64,000 nt of DNA from Crossaster papposus (Eukaryota > Echinodermata > Asteroidea > Velatida > Solasteridae). The notes under the pieces are model-generated. The model had not been told where the DNA came from. It worked only from the letters and a program-made list of their open reading frames with translations, and searched no databases. Location: assembly GCA_037893245.1 (NCBI GenBank), contig JBAIAA010000449.1, positions 248,001 through 312,000 of the forward strand. The letters run 5' to 3'. A program made the translations under genes and the position numbers. Each line of letters opens with the position of its first letter. Position 1 is the stretch's first letter. Positions 35,243 to 45,753 of the stretch are shown one piece after another.

Positions 35243-35625
35243 AGGTAGGATACATCATTGGTAATTGCTTGAATTATCATGGATGGGTGGATTTGGGAGG
35301 TTTGTTTTTTATAGTAAATATCGGTTAACTATGAACCTGTTCAAAGTTTTTCAATCATGTATGCCGAGAAAAGCAAGAAAAACGGCCTCCGTTTTTAACT
35401 GGCGTTGGGCAGTGGTTCTTATGTTCTTTTTTTTTAGTGCAGTCGCCGTCCAGCAAACGTTAATTTGTTTTTAGAAAATTCAATTTTCTCGAAAAAATCA
35501 CAGGATATTTAGCGAAATCCTATTGCTGGATGTCTACAATCATTATTTACTTTCGAATAAGTAATATATTTCTTAATAATTCGGTAGTAAAAATTGTTGA
35601 TATCTGCAAATGGTGTATCCTACCT
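35243..35625 (+). mobile_element. MITE family A, copy 7 (full length, TTAA both ends)
   Basis: TTAA at 35239-35242 and 35626-35629. Left AGGTAGGATACATCATTGGT, right AAATGGTGTATCCTACCT. 383 bp; best reference copy of the family in this window. Non-coding. Confidence 0.9.
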
Positions 35626-35690
35626 TTAACACTGTGGGATAGCATTAATGCACAGCATGCTTCATGATGTTCTTTCAGTTTGTGTGTTCT

Positions 35691-35764
35691 TTAATGCGAT
35701 GGACCATTAATGCGATGGACCCTTTATGCAATGGACCATTTATGCAATGGACCATTTATGCAAG
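35691..35764. repeat. 16-bp minisatellite
   Basis: Four to five units of TTAATGCGATGGACCA / TTTATGCAATGGACCA. Confidence 0.9.
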
Positions 35765-36236
35765 GGCTGAAGACATCTTTGAAGATTCAAACCCCCCGGG
35801 GCTACGTACTCGGCCCAATTTCAAAGTGCTGATTGACATTCGGCTTATAAAATGTGCAGGGATGTTACAATTTCTCTTGTATACAGTACATGTACATCAT
35901 GTTTTTTGGCGAAAGTTCCCTGTGGAATTAGTATGTTCTTTGTCATACAGAATGCTTGTAGCTTATGCAAAATGGACTGTGGGTAGATCTGTTAGTAAAA
36001 CAAATTCCTCTTGTGTGTGTGTTCTTGTATCGTATTACGATCGAGGATCGAATCACAAAAGAGAACAAAGGGAACAAAGGATCCTCGAAGGACGGTTTGC
36101 TTGTCCGAATTCGGTCCTCGATCGTTGGGGCAAGCGCTAAGTAATGGGGTTAGGGTATAGTAAAGGAACAAAGGAAAACACAATATCGATCCTCGGTCGT
36201 TATGTGGTTCACGACTGTGTGTGTGTGCGTTTGTAT

Positions 36237-36415
36237 TGACCGGCAATCGTGGTCGTCGGACAAAAGAATTGGGAGTCAAACAATGGGTCCACGATTGACA
36301 CAACGTCCACGATCTTTTCCCGTGTACAAATCCTATGGCGATCATCCGAAAACGTTAGAGTATAAACAAAAAAGGGAAGACGGTCGGACAATACCCCGTC
36401 CACGATTGCCGGTCA
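36237..36415. mobile_element. Foldback repeat
   Basis: TGACCGGCAATCGTGG at the left and its exact inverse CCACGATTGCCGGTCA at the right, with several CGATC.TCG motifs between and upstream (36050-36200). Followed by TG repeats and a G run. Confidence 0.6.
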
Positions 36416-36425
36416 AAACATAACT

Positions 36426-36439
<14 letters not shown>

Positions 36440-36456
<17 letters not shown>

Positions 36457-36460
36457 GGGG
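36440..36460. repeat. (TG)n then poly(G) run
   Basis: About 14 bp of TG repeats then 21 G. Confidence 0.95.
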
Positions 36461-36480
36461 TGGCGGGGTGGAGAGACTAA

Positions 36481-36698
36481 GGGCCTTTTCGAATTCCTGG
36501 CTTAGTTATGTCTTTGGCTTAGGGTGATTTTAAGCTCTCAACTAATTTTAGGAACTCCAGCCTCATTCTTGTGCTTTAGAAACATTCAGTCCATTGACAT
36601 GAATCCAAAAAGTTAAAATATTGTTGTTTGCTTTTATTTCGATTTGCTTCTCAGTGATTTAGAAGCCGTAGACGAAGCAAAGATTTTGAAAATCCCTA
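36481..36698 (+). mobile_element. MITE family G, copy 1
   Basis: GGGCCTTTTCGAATTCCTGG at left, AAAGATTTTGAAAATCCCT at right. Matches 48062-48316 in reverse along its length (shared CTTAGGGTGATTTTA, AACTCCAG, TTTGCTTTTATTTC). Confidence 0.7.
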
Positions 36699-37300
36699 AA
36701 GTAACCTCATTGCGCACTGGTGTGTTAATTGTAAATTATGTCGAGTTGAATGTAAAAAGGAATTATTGTACACTTACACTTATTGAAATGGGCTTCCCGA
36801 AAACTGACAAAAAATTATCTATAAATTAACATTTACGATACACATGTATGAAGAGACAACGATGGTAATAAGGCCACATGGTGTCTTGGGATAGAGAAAA
36901 AAATGCATTAATATATGATCGAATTTATGTTATCTGAAGAAAGAAAAAAAAGTTTAGAATTGTCTTGTGGATACAAGTAGTGTTCCTGAATTGATTATTT
37001 TTATATAATGGTACTATATAGCATTTGTAAGTTATGTATATTATATTGTGAAATGATAATTTGTCATTATATGGGAATGACAAAAAACCCCAAAACAAGC
37101 GTTGTTTAATAGTAATTCCTATATAAACTATATGGAAAATATTGTTTTATTTTGCATTGCGAAGGAGTTAATAGTATACCAATACATGTATATAACATGG
37201 TTTGTGGGTAGATAGTCGGTGTTAGCTCCCCGAGGTATTGGGAAGTGATAAACTAGTTCCCACAGGGAACCTCAAACCATGTTATTTTTCGGTAGACTAT
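36699..37300. other. Intergenic, no gene seen
   Basis: No supported gene. The edges (37205-37250, 37560-37610) show further weak inverse similarity that may extend the foldback element below. Confidence 0.45.
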
Positions 37301-37541
37301 AGACCATATGCCCTCTGTTTACATCTACATGTATATTCAAATGTGCCCGTCAATATGCGCACGCATCGTGTTTTACATAAATTTGGTTAGGAGGCGACAT
37401 CAGAGGTCACATAATTCAAAGGTGGTCTGACCTGTGGCGTCACTCCTCAACCAAATTTTATGCAAAACACGATGTGTGCGCATATTGCCGGGCACATTTG
37501 AATACAGATGTAAACACGTGACGTCAGAGGGCACTTCGTCT
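37301..37541. mobile_element. Foldback MITE, 240 bp
   Basis: Nearly the whole element is two inverted arms: CAAATGTGCCCGTCAATATG and CGCACGCATCGTGTTTTACA on the left, inverse counterparts CGATGTGTGCGCATATTGCC and GGGCACATTTGAATACAG on the right, around a short centre near 37410. Ends GACCATATGCCCTCTG / GAGGGCACTTCGTC. Confidence 0.85.
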
Positions 37542-37768
37542 ATTCACTGTTGTGTTTTTACATTTGTATTTGCATATCAGTGTCCACCTTCAACACTCTG
37601 GGGAGCTAATATCAACTATACACTCGATGCCATGCATAAACTTAAGATGGTGCTTCGTGTTGGCTCGTGATTGCTCCCATGCATGTGTGTATAAGACGCG
37701 TTAATTTTTTTCTTAATGTGCTCAAGTCTTTATGTAATTTTCTGACTCTTAGCATCCAAGGATAGAAG

Positions 37769-37939
37769 TGTATTGGAGTCCCTGCAAGTTCTTTCACAAG
37801 TCCTTTCATGAAAAGCAGTCACAAGAAACTAGTTGAACAATGGCAAAGGAACGCTTTTATTAACAGTTCATTTGAATAGCTAGTGACTTGACTTTAGACT
37901 GAAGGACTTGTGATGGATTTGCAGGGACTTGAATACAAC
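37769..37939. mobile_element. MITE family D, copy 3 (short)
   Basis: GTGTATTGGAGTCCCTGCAA left, TGCAGGGACTTGAATACAAC right; internal GTTGAACAATGGCAAAGGAA. 171 bp, uninterrupted. Confidence 0.8.
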
Positions 37940-39156
37940 TCTGGCATCTGGGGCTGTTTTCTAAACCTCGGCTTCATCTCTGTCTTTGGCTTCGTTCCTG
38001 CAGTTTAGCAATGGGGATGTGGACGGGGCCTGAGCTGGGGTTTGGAAAATGGCCTTGGTCTCGCTTTGTAGCCATTGAGGGGGCAATTGCACAAAGTCCA
38101 CAGTTCCGAGTGTGGTTGGGTCCAATCTCATTCCATGTGTAGGCTCCAACTACTGGTTGCTCTCTAACACTGGTACATTATTTGATCATTAAAATATCCA
38201 AACATTTTGAATACTTATGCAAATTAGGAATAGTCTGGTGCCTGGCCGTGCTTCAAATTTGATTGCGAAATCCCAAAACCCAGTTTTAAACTGTTAGACT
38301 GAATCCTATCAATCCAATATTTATTATTACATAAAATATTCTTCTGAGCAAAATGAAAAAGTGAGGATTGTTTTTGAGGTGAAAGGCCGGGGACGAGTTA
38401 CTTCACATCGAACATTAAAATATGTAATACACGTTACTGTTGCTGTTTCGAATCAAGATATGGGGAGCCGGTTTCCAATCCAGGGCTTACTGCTGGAAAC
38501 GAGGTTGAAAATAAAGTAAGGTTGGGTCAGGATGGGACACTTGCATGAGTTATTAATGTTCTGAACAACTTTAGAGCCACATTTTCAAATTTCATGGATA
38601 ATACAGGTGTATAATATGTCCTCATAACATTGTATATATTGTTTGTTTCACGGTTATGATGCTGCCATTTGGGAAAATGGAAATATATCTTGTTCTGTCT
38701 GAAGAGATTTGTGACAGAATTCTCCAATTGAAATCAAGAAGAGAAAAATCTCAATTGAAATAAATCGGTAAAAAAAACTTAAAAACAAAAAATTGCCTGA
38801 AAAGTAGTTTTTCTGCTGAAGGCTGAACAAAACTTGTTAGAAATTCATCAATAAAAAGGTTGGATTTAGTATAAGTATATTCCTGCAACATCATTAGAAA
38901 ATGGTGTACTATATTGTGTACAGAGACAATTTTTATGAGACAGAATTTTAAATATTTGTCAAGTTGATATAAATTGAATGTATGTTTATCCATAAATGTT
39001 TGACCTCTAAAATATTGGGTTTATTTGGTTGCTTTGTAGCTTTTTGTACTTCTTTGATTGTAGCCATGCTGGTGTAGTTTTATTTTTTTTAATAGCTTGC
39101 CGAACTTGTATATTGCATACAAATTGAAATACAATAGGCGAGCTGTAGCGAAGACC
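37940..39156. other. Intergenic, no gene seen
   Basis: No supported gene. Bases 37960-38065 share a GGGGTTTGGAAAA motif with 47985-48020. Confidence 0.45.
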
Positions 39157-39382
39157 AGGGGCCAATTTCATAGAGCTACTAAGCACAAACATTTGCTTAG
39201 CATGACAATTTGTCCTTGGCAAAAACAAGGTTACAGACCAAATTTTCAAGTGATCTTTATTGCTTTGGATTGATAATTGCTTAGCATGAAAAACACAGAA
39301 TTGTGGCTGGTAACCTGTTTTTAATGAGCAAGATTTTTGTGCTAAGCAAATTGTTGTGCTTAGCAGCTGTGAAATAGGCCCC
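39157..39382. mobile_element. MITE family C, copy 3
   Basis: GGGGCCAATTTCATAGAGCT left; TTAGCAGCTGTGAAATAGGC then CCCT right. Flanks ACCAG/CTGGT extend the palindrome. Confidence 0.8.
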
Positions 39383-40507
39383 TGGTTAGATTAGAGTTGC
39401 TTCAAGTCCTTTCTTGCCCTAATTTCGTTTTAGTTTCTGTTGTATTAATATCTGTAATAATCCGTGTATGTAATGCATTAATATTTATATTAACATTAAC
39501 AGGTGCAAGGTTTTTGTATATTAATTTTTTTTGTATGTGTAATGCTTTGCGAAGAAAAATATTATTTCGTTTTTGATATTGTGTATGTGTAGTTCATGGT
39601 ATTTGTATACACGACAGCAGATGATCGACATGTTAACAAGGACTCAAATATGCCAGGTGCTAAACGAAAATCTCAGTAATTTAATATCGTATACATGTAT
39701 TATTTGGGTTTTTATTTTCAATCTATCTTTAAATTCTGTAAATTAAACATCTATGACTTTAAAGGTATGTGCAAACATCTAAAAACAAAACTACTGAGTT
39801 ATTATGAAATAAAGTGAATAATATTCTCAAGCATGCTGTGAAATTAGGGCATATACATTGTATTATGCTGTTATTTTCAACAAAAGTAAACATTTTTCAT
39901 CAATTTTCAACGATAGGAAAACTGATTTTTTTTTAAATACTGCCCATCTAAAACCCATGTGATGTATAAATATAATTGGAAAAAAATACCTATACAAGTC
40001 CTACACAGGAGGAAAATCACTACACCATAGAACCGTGGACAAACTAAAAAGCTAGATTTTCAAGGGGAGATAAAAGTTTCGACTCATTTTCCACGTGTCA
40101 TCAATAATGTCCCGTAACTAGGTTTTTATACCATCTGAAAAACAATACATGTTACTATTGTTTAATTCAAACGGTTTTCAGTGGCATTTTTGTTTCCTGT
40201 CAAATTATGATTAATGTTCTCATCTGCACATAATATCTCTGGACCATTTTGGGACAAGTTTACACCAACAACAATATACTAGTTAGTATAAAGTTGAGTT
40301 AGATTTGTTGAATCAACAACGTACATGTACTTGGTTTATACAGTTACTGCAAATAAAGGAAATGTAATTGAACTATAACAGAATAAACAAAAAACTCATT
40401 TAAAGAGAATATATGTTGTCATGCTTTGATGGGTTCTTGTCTCCTTATACTAGGTCACACCACAATTGGGTATTCTACAAATTTGGGTTTTATGTATTTT
40501 AATACCA
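39383..40507. other. Intergenic, no gene seen
   Basis: AT-rich, no supported gene; 39775-39870 resembles 32595-32720. Confidence 0.5.
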
Positions 40508-40946
40508 GGGGTGCGTTCCACTCCAGCGAACGTTGCGAACGTTGGCCAACGTTAGCGTTGTTCGCGTGAGTGGAACGCAATGTGCGCCAAATATGTTGGC
40601 AAACGTTAGCGAAAACGGCGAACGACTTTTCGAGCTGTTCGCTGTTGGCCAGTGACGTATTTTAATGATGGCGAAGCGGTTAGCAGACGGCAGGGTTCTT
40701 TTCACGGTTTTTATTTACGTTTTATACTTTTCGTTATAAACGGTGGATTGTTTTGAGCATTCACAGGGATCTTTTAAAGAAAAATAATGAGTTGGACAAA
40801 AAGCAGCAAACCAAACGATGTCACTTTCACTGGGCGCCGCCATTTTGAAAACGTAGTTTTTAAAATATCGTTCCACTTCAACTAACGCCAACTCAAAACG
40901 TTGGCGAACGTTCGCGCAAACAGTTCGCGTAAGTGGAACGCACCCC
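40508..40946. mobile_element. MITE with GGGGTGCGTTCCACT ends
   Basis: Left GGGGTGCGTTCCACTCCAGC, right GCGTAAGTGGAACGCACCCC. Interior has many AACGTTGGCGAACGTT-like motifs near both ends (subterminal repeats). 439 bp, non-coding. No clear target duplication. Confidence 0.8.
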
Positions 40947-40980
40947 AGGCGAAGCCCAGGATCTACGTCACTCTACTTAC

Positions 40981-41115
40981 CTGTAGAGCCACTACATATG
41001 CATAGTCCCAGGCGTCAACGCTAAGATTTTTCTCACAATAGCGCCCCCTTTTGACCCTCCCACAGTGCCCCGCGGTATGAGCGCCATGTTGGCATCCTCT
41101 TTTCTCTTAGCGGCC
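40981..41115 (+). repeat. DIRS left inverted terminal repeat
   Basis: CTGTAGAGCCACTACATATG, then AACGCTAAGATTTTTCTCAC and CGCGGTATGAGCGCCATGTT; all recur inverted at 47690-47845. Confidence 0.85.
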
Positions 41116-41230
41116 GTGCAGTCAACACGTACTTTTGGACAGCTCCGTCTAAGTGTTTTCTTAACGAGTCGACGTTAAGGTTTTTTCGTGTATTATTAAT
41201 AAAAGATTATTGTAGAGTACGATCTTCATT

Positions 41231-43349
41231 GTGGAATTTGTTTTTGGAGTGGTTATAAAGAAACGTTTGGCGAGGAACGAGTCAGTCTATAACGGGGAAA
41301 AATTATTTTCCCCGGGACGGCCCGTTTCCTCGGGGGATCGTACCGGTGGCGTTGAATCGTCTCACCGTGACGGCTCCCCCAGCCAGCACTCGGAGCTGCA
41401 GGAGGCTCCGAGTGCTGCCCGTCCCGTTGACCGTGCCGAGGACACGATCCAGTCCCCGGCCCCGGCCAATACACCCAGGACTAGCCAACGTAAAGGGTCC
41501 CGCCCCGGCAAGGTTATTTCTAAAAAATCTTTCTTTGCCGGTGCGGTCCCGAAGAAGGGCCGTCAGCCGAAGCTGACAACGGCTCCACTGTTATCGGACA
41601 ATGTCCGTTCCGATTCAGTGGTTACCGTGCCCTCGCGCTTCCCCGGCCCTATGGCCCCGGCCACGGGGCTGCGTGACGGCCTGCTGAAGCAGACCGATCA
41701 CGCTTCATCGCCAGGTAGTACAGTGCTAACAGAATCTCACTGTACTACTATACTCGAGCACAAGCGGGACAGCTGTCTCTCGCTCCGTCCTTCGGGTCGG
41801 ATTTTGGGCCCTATTCGGGCGTACCAGCCCTACCGGTTCTTCAGTCGTCCCTGGGAACTTCTCCGAAATTTTCCCGGCCGGACCCAAGAAGAAATCAAAG
41901 AAGAGCCGACGGACATCGAGCTCTTCTTCGAAGGGCTCACGCCAGGACAAACGGCATCGTCCCCACGACGCCGTCTCTTCGGCTGACTTTATGCAGGCCT
42001 TTCAGTCTATCAGTGCCTCGCTGTCAGCTATTGCCTCGGCTCATCGACAGCCAGCCCCACCTGGTCTCGGGGAACGGGCTAGTGGAGCACAGGGCGGCCA
42101 CGACATCCCGCATACAGTGAGTCGCGCCCCATCCTCCCCTCCGGCTATAAGCATCCATCCTTCGATGACCTTACTGCCGGAACCGGGGGAAACTACTCTC
42201 GCTCCGTCGGGTCCGGCCCACGCTACCGATCTGCGTGATGACCCGGCCCGCTCCCCGTGTTCGCCTCGCCCGTCCGGCATTCCGGGGATTCGGCCGAGGA
42301 CGAAGACGAATACGAATGGGCTCAGCTTCAGCGTCTTTCTATCTCCGAGACTGAGTTGCGCCTCGTCCAACGCGACATGGTTCGCGTCTTGAAGCTCCCG
42401 CAACCTGAAGAGCCCGCCGCCGTAGAACGCAGATCTTTCAAGCGCCGGACGGGCTCATCGGAATCCCACCATACTCCATTTTTTTTCGGAGTTACCACTG
42501 GATCAGGTGTGCGTGGAACGCTTCAATGCTATAGCGGGGGAACCCACTTGGAAACCCTATCGTAAGCGTGCGTTGGCTTACTATCGTTTCCCTCCGGCGG
42601 ACTTTGGAAAATTCTTTAGCCCGCCTGCCTTGCCGGACTCTGCCAGAGACAAACTGGCAGCGGATGGCGGTTCTTCGACATCGAAATCCCCTTTTTCGGA
42701 TCGATCTCGAAACAAGCTAGAGGATATCTTAAGAAAATTAGATACAGCCTCTCGCTTCGGATCGCGGACATCTTCATTCCTCCTCCTTCTTACGGAGTAC
42801 CTTGTCTCCGGCTGTGGGGAGGATTCCTCCATACCTACGGATTTATTGGCGGCGGCTTTCCATTGTCTTGACTTTGGTTTACGCACAGTTCTCGAGCAGT
42901 TCACTCGGATCTCGACTCTGGCGACTTCTTCCCGTCTGGCTAACGTTTTGGACGCGCTCTTCCTTCCATCGGAGGGCGCTCGCAAACGCCTGGAGACCCT
43001 ACCCCTTTCGGGTGATGACCTCTACGCCGGGAAATTTCAAGAATTAATGGAAGCCGAAGCAAAGCGGATCGAGGCTACCGATAAGATTAATCTGAAGAAG
43101 CCAGACGGTCCGCCCGCCAAATTTGCCCAAAAGCCCAAGCCTACAACGGTTTTCCGCATCCCGCACCGTCAGCCCCTGAAGTCAGTTCGGGGCGGCCCGC
43201 GGGGTCGAGGTGGCTACCAGGGTCGAGGTGGCAACCAGATGGGTTCGCGTTTTACTCGCCCCCAGTCTGCCGTTGGTCGCCAGACCCAACAAGGATCGCG
43301 CGGCACCCATACACCGGCCCCCCGTTTCTCCGGGGGCTGGCGTAAATGA
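41231..43349 (+). pseudogene. DIRS gag-like ORF (frameshifted)
   Basis: Four overlapping frame segments (41231-41986, 41991-42392, 42257-42565, 42507-43349). The last is the best conserved: EPTWKPYRKRALAYYRFPP, a helical middle (LTEYLVSGCG, LDFGLRTVLEQFTRISTLAT), and a basic Gly/Arg-rich tail RGGPRGRGGYQGRGGN ending in a TGA at 43347-43349. Such an RGG tail is expected for nucleic-acid binding by a gag-like protein. Position directly before the RT supports the call. At least two frameshifts; not a working gene. Confidence 0.7.
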
Positions 43350-43352
43350 CGC

Positions 43353-43980
43353 CATCGCGCCGAGGCGCCCCCCCCCCCCCTCCGACGGACCCGTGGGCGG
43401 CCGCCTCCAATATTTCGTAGGGTCCTGGGCTCAAGTTTCGTCCGATCGATGGGTACTCGAAACCATCAGACACGGTTACGTGTTGGAATTCACAAGTGTC
43501 CCTCCGTCGGACACATTTGTCCGCCAGAAACGAGTTCCATCAGAGCTGGCGAAACGTCGCGCTCTGGAGGAAGAGATCGAGTCTCTTCTTTCCAAGCGTG
43601 CGCTACGCGTGGTCCGGTACGGAGCCACGCCATCGGGCTTCATGTCAACCTAAATCGGCGCGGCGCTTCGCAAACGCGGTCTAGTGATATTTCAGTACCT
43701 CGACGACTGGATCGTTTTCGGCCGATCTCACTAAATCACGGCCAACGCGATCCGCGAGACCTATAGGACCTGACGGAGAGCTTGGGGTTCATCATAAACT
43801 CAGCCAAGTCTCATCCTCTTCCATCACAGTCTCCAACTTTTCTGGGCGCGAGGCTAGATCTCCGCGCGCGATTAGCCCGCCCGACAGACGAGCGTGTGGC
43901 CAATCTGCTCCAGTGTGTCAGTCTTTTCTGTCTGTTCCACTGGCCCCAGCACGTGCGGGGCTGAAATTGCTGGGTCTTAT
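43353..43980 (+). pseudogene. DIRS reverse transcriptase (deleted)
   Basis: Starts with PVGGRLQYFVGSWAQVSSD in the frame ending at 43653, the usual N-terminal entry to the DIRS RT, and proceeds to ALRVVRYGATPSGFMS. Immediately after, the frame jumps to AALRKRGLVIFQYLDDW (43660-43709), which holds the catalytic YLDD of motif C. The fingers and motif A/B region expected between them (well over 100 residues in the family) is missing, so an internal deletion occurred at about 43650. The thumb-side block LGFIINSAKSH...SPTFLGARLDL follows (43775-43860) in another frame. Inactive. Confidence 0.8.
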
Positions 43981-44482
43981 GGCCAGTATGATAGACTTGG
44001 TGGACTTTTGCAGGCTTCGAATGCGCCCAATTCAGCTCCACCTCCTCACGTTCTATCAACCCAGTCGACACCATTATCGACCATATGGTACCGACTTCAC
44101 TATGGTTAGTCCCTCACCTTCGTTGGTGGACAGTTCCCACCAACCTTACGCGAGGACGCAGATTCAGTCAGCCTCGACCATCGGTCGTCGTCACGACCGA
44201 CGCTTCACTGTCGGGCTGGGGGGCTACGTTGCCCCCCCCTATCAAGTAGCGAGGCTCTGGGATGCCGAACACCGCACATTCCACATCAACACTCTGGAAT
44301 TGATTGCGGTGTCCAGGGCTCTGGAACACTTCCTACCCTCGATCTCCGGTCGGGCAGTTTGCGTGATCCTTGCGACAACATGACTGTGGTAGCGTACATA
44401 AATCGCCAAGGGGGCACCCGGTCAGCTCGCCTTTGCGCACTGACCTGGGAACTCCTTCATTGGTCCATGCGACACAAGATTA

Positions 44483-45601
44483 GGGACTTTTCGATTTGCA
44501 CGTTTACTAGTAGACTGCGACGTATGCGGTCATTTGTGAAGCAGTGCGCATGCGCATCGACGAACTCGTCGTTCGTAGCAGAATTCTCGAACGCGTTCAA
44601 CCTTGTTTTGCCGTCGTTGGAAAACTGTGACGACATAGTGTGCATATCACTATTTTGTAGAAACGCAACACCACATCAGGAAAGAAACACCACATTTGAA
44701 GTTACAAAATGGACCCGATTGACTTGATTCTTCAAGCAGAGAGTGGTGGAAGCGTAAGTTTTTTTTTAAATTAACACATTCTCTTGTCTGTAATTTCCCT
44801 TAAATCAAAATTCTTGTAGAATAATCCATAAAATGAACACATTCTATTTATGCATCGCCAATTTGTTGCAGCACAATTATCGAGTACAGTCCTATGCACC
44901 GAAATTGGTGTTGGATCTTTAGCCATGCTTTAGCCATGCTTTATCCATGCAAGTAAAGTTGCAGGCGTATCAATTTTATACTGGCATACAAATGGCCAAT
45001 TTATCATTCAATCATCAATGAAAATCGACAGACTCGGAGGACAAAGGATAATGAAATACTCGATAGGTTGCTGTACAATTACAAATATGAATAGGGTCTA
45101 GGATCAGCCTACTTGTTGAGTAAAGAAATGTGCGCAAAAGCCAAGTTACTATTACTAGTATTATTAATATTAGTAGACTCTAGGCCTAGACCTAGAGTCT
45201 ATTATTAGTATTATTATTAAGTAAGTCAAAGCCAGAAATTTAGTGAATGTATTGCTATCACAGTATCAGAAATAAGAATTTACACTTGGGTCTTGACCTT
45301 AATAAAGTACTAATAGTAACATGAATTCTTCGTCGTCTAAATCGCCGGTGATGTATGCGAGGAGAATTTCTTCCCTAAGTCTATGGAGATTCGGCATAAT
45401 GTCTGATCTAGCTATTTAATCGAATTTCGCGCGAGCGCGCGCGCGCGCCAAACATAAGGCATGACGTCACTGAGTGAGCGTAGTCGTAGTCGTAGAAATC
45501 GAAAAGGTAAGGTACAACATTTAGCGTGCCGCATACGTCGCAGTCTACTTGTGACCGCATACGTCGCAGTCTACTAGTAAACGTGCAAATCGAAAAGTCC
45601 C
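44483..45601. mobile_element. TA-flanked inverted-repeat element inside DIRS RNase H
   Basis: Perfect inverted termini of 50 bp: GGGACTTTTCGATTTGCACG starts at 44483 and its inverse ends at 45601. TA is present on both sides (44481-44482, 45602-45603), i.e. a TA target-site duplication. 1119 bp. Next to the right TIR a 23-bp piece of it is repeated (45527-45549). Interior is AT-rich except for CpG-dense patches at both ends (44530-44610, 45425-45500). No transposase is visible. TA duplication fits Tc1/mariner or ISL2EU-type elements; superfamily not resolved. Confidence 0.9.
44709..44753 (+). other. Possible short first exon inside the TA element
   Basis: ATG followed by 14 codons (MDPIDLILQAESGGS) and a consensus donor GTAAGT at 44754. 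A pyrimidine/TTGCAG acceptor at 44871 would continue the frame for 16 codons to TAG. It may be the 5' end of the lost transposase gene or a captured host exon; no homologue recognised. Confidence 0.3.
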
Positions 45602-45753
45602 TATTGTCCTGTCAGCGACCCATCTCCCGGGCGTGGAGAATGGCACCGCCGACGCCTTGTACCGGGGTCACATCATTCCGACGGAATGGTCTCTGCTCCC
45701 TCCGGTGGTTCGGTCGATCTTCACTCTGATCGACCGGCCTCACGTCGATCTTT

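Noticed and set aside
42041-42403. 120-codon minus-strand frame in the DIRS gag region
   Set aside because: Shadow of GC-rich sequence; the plus-strand order gag-RT-RH-YR explains the region.
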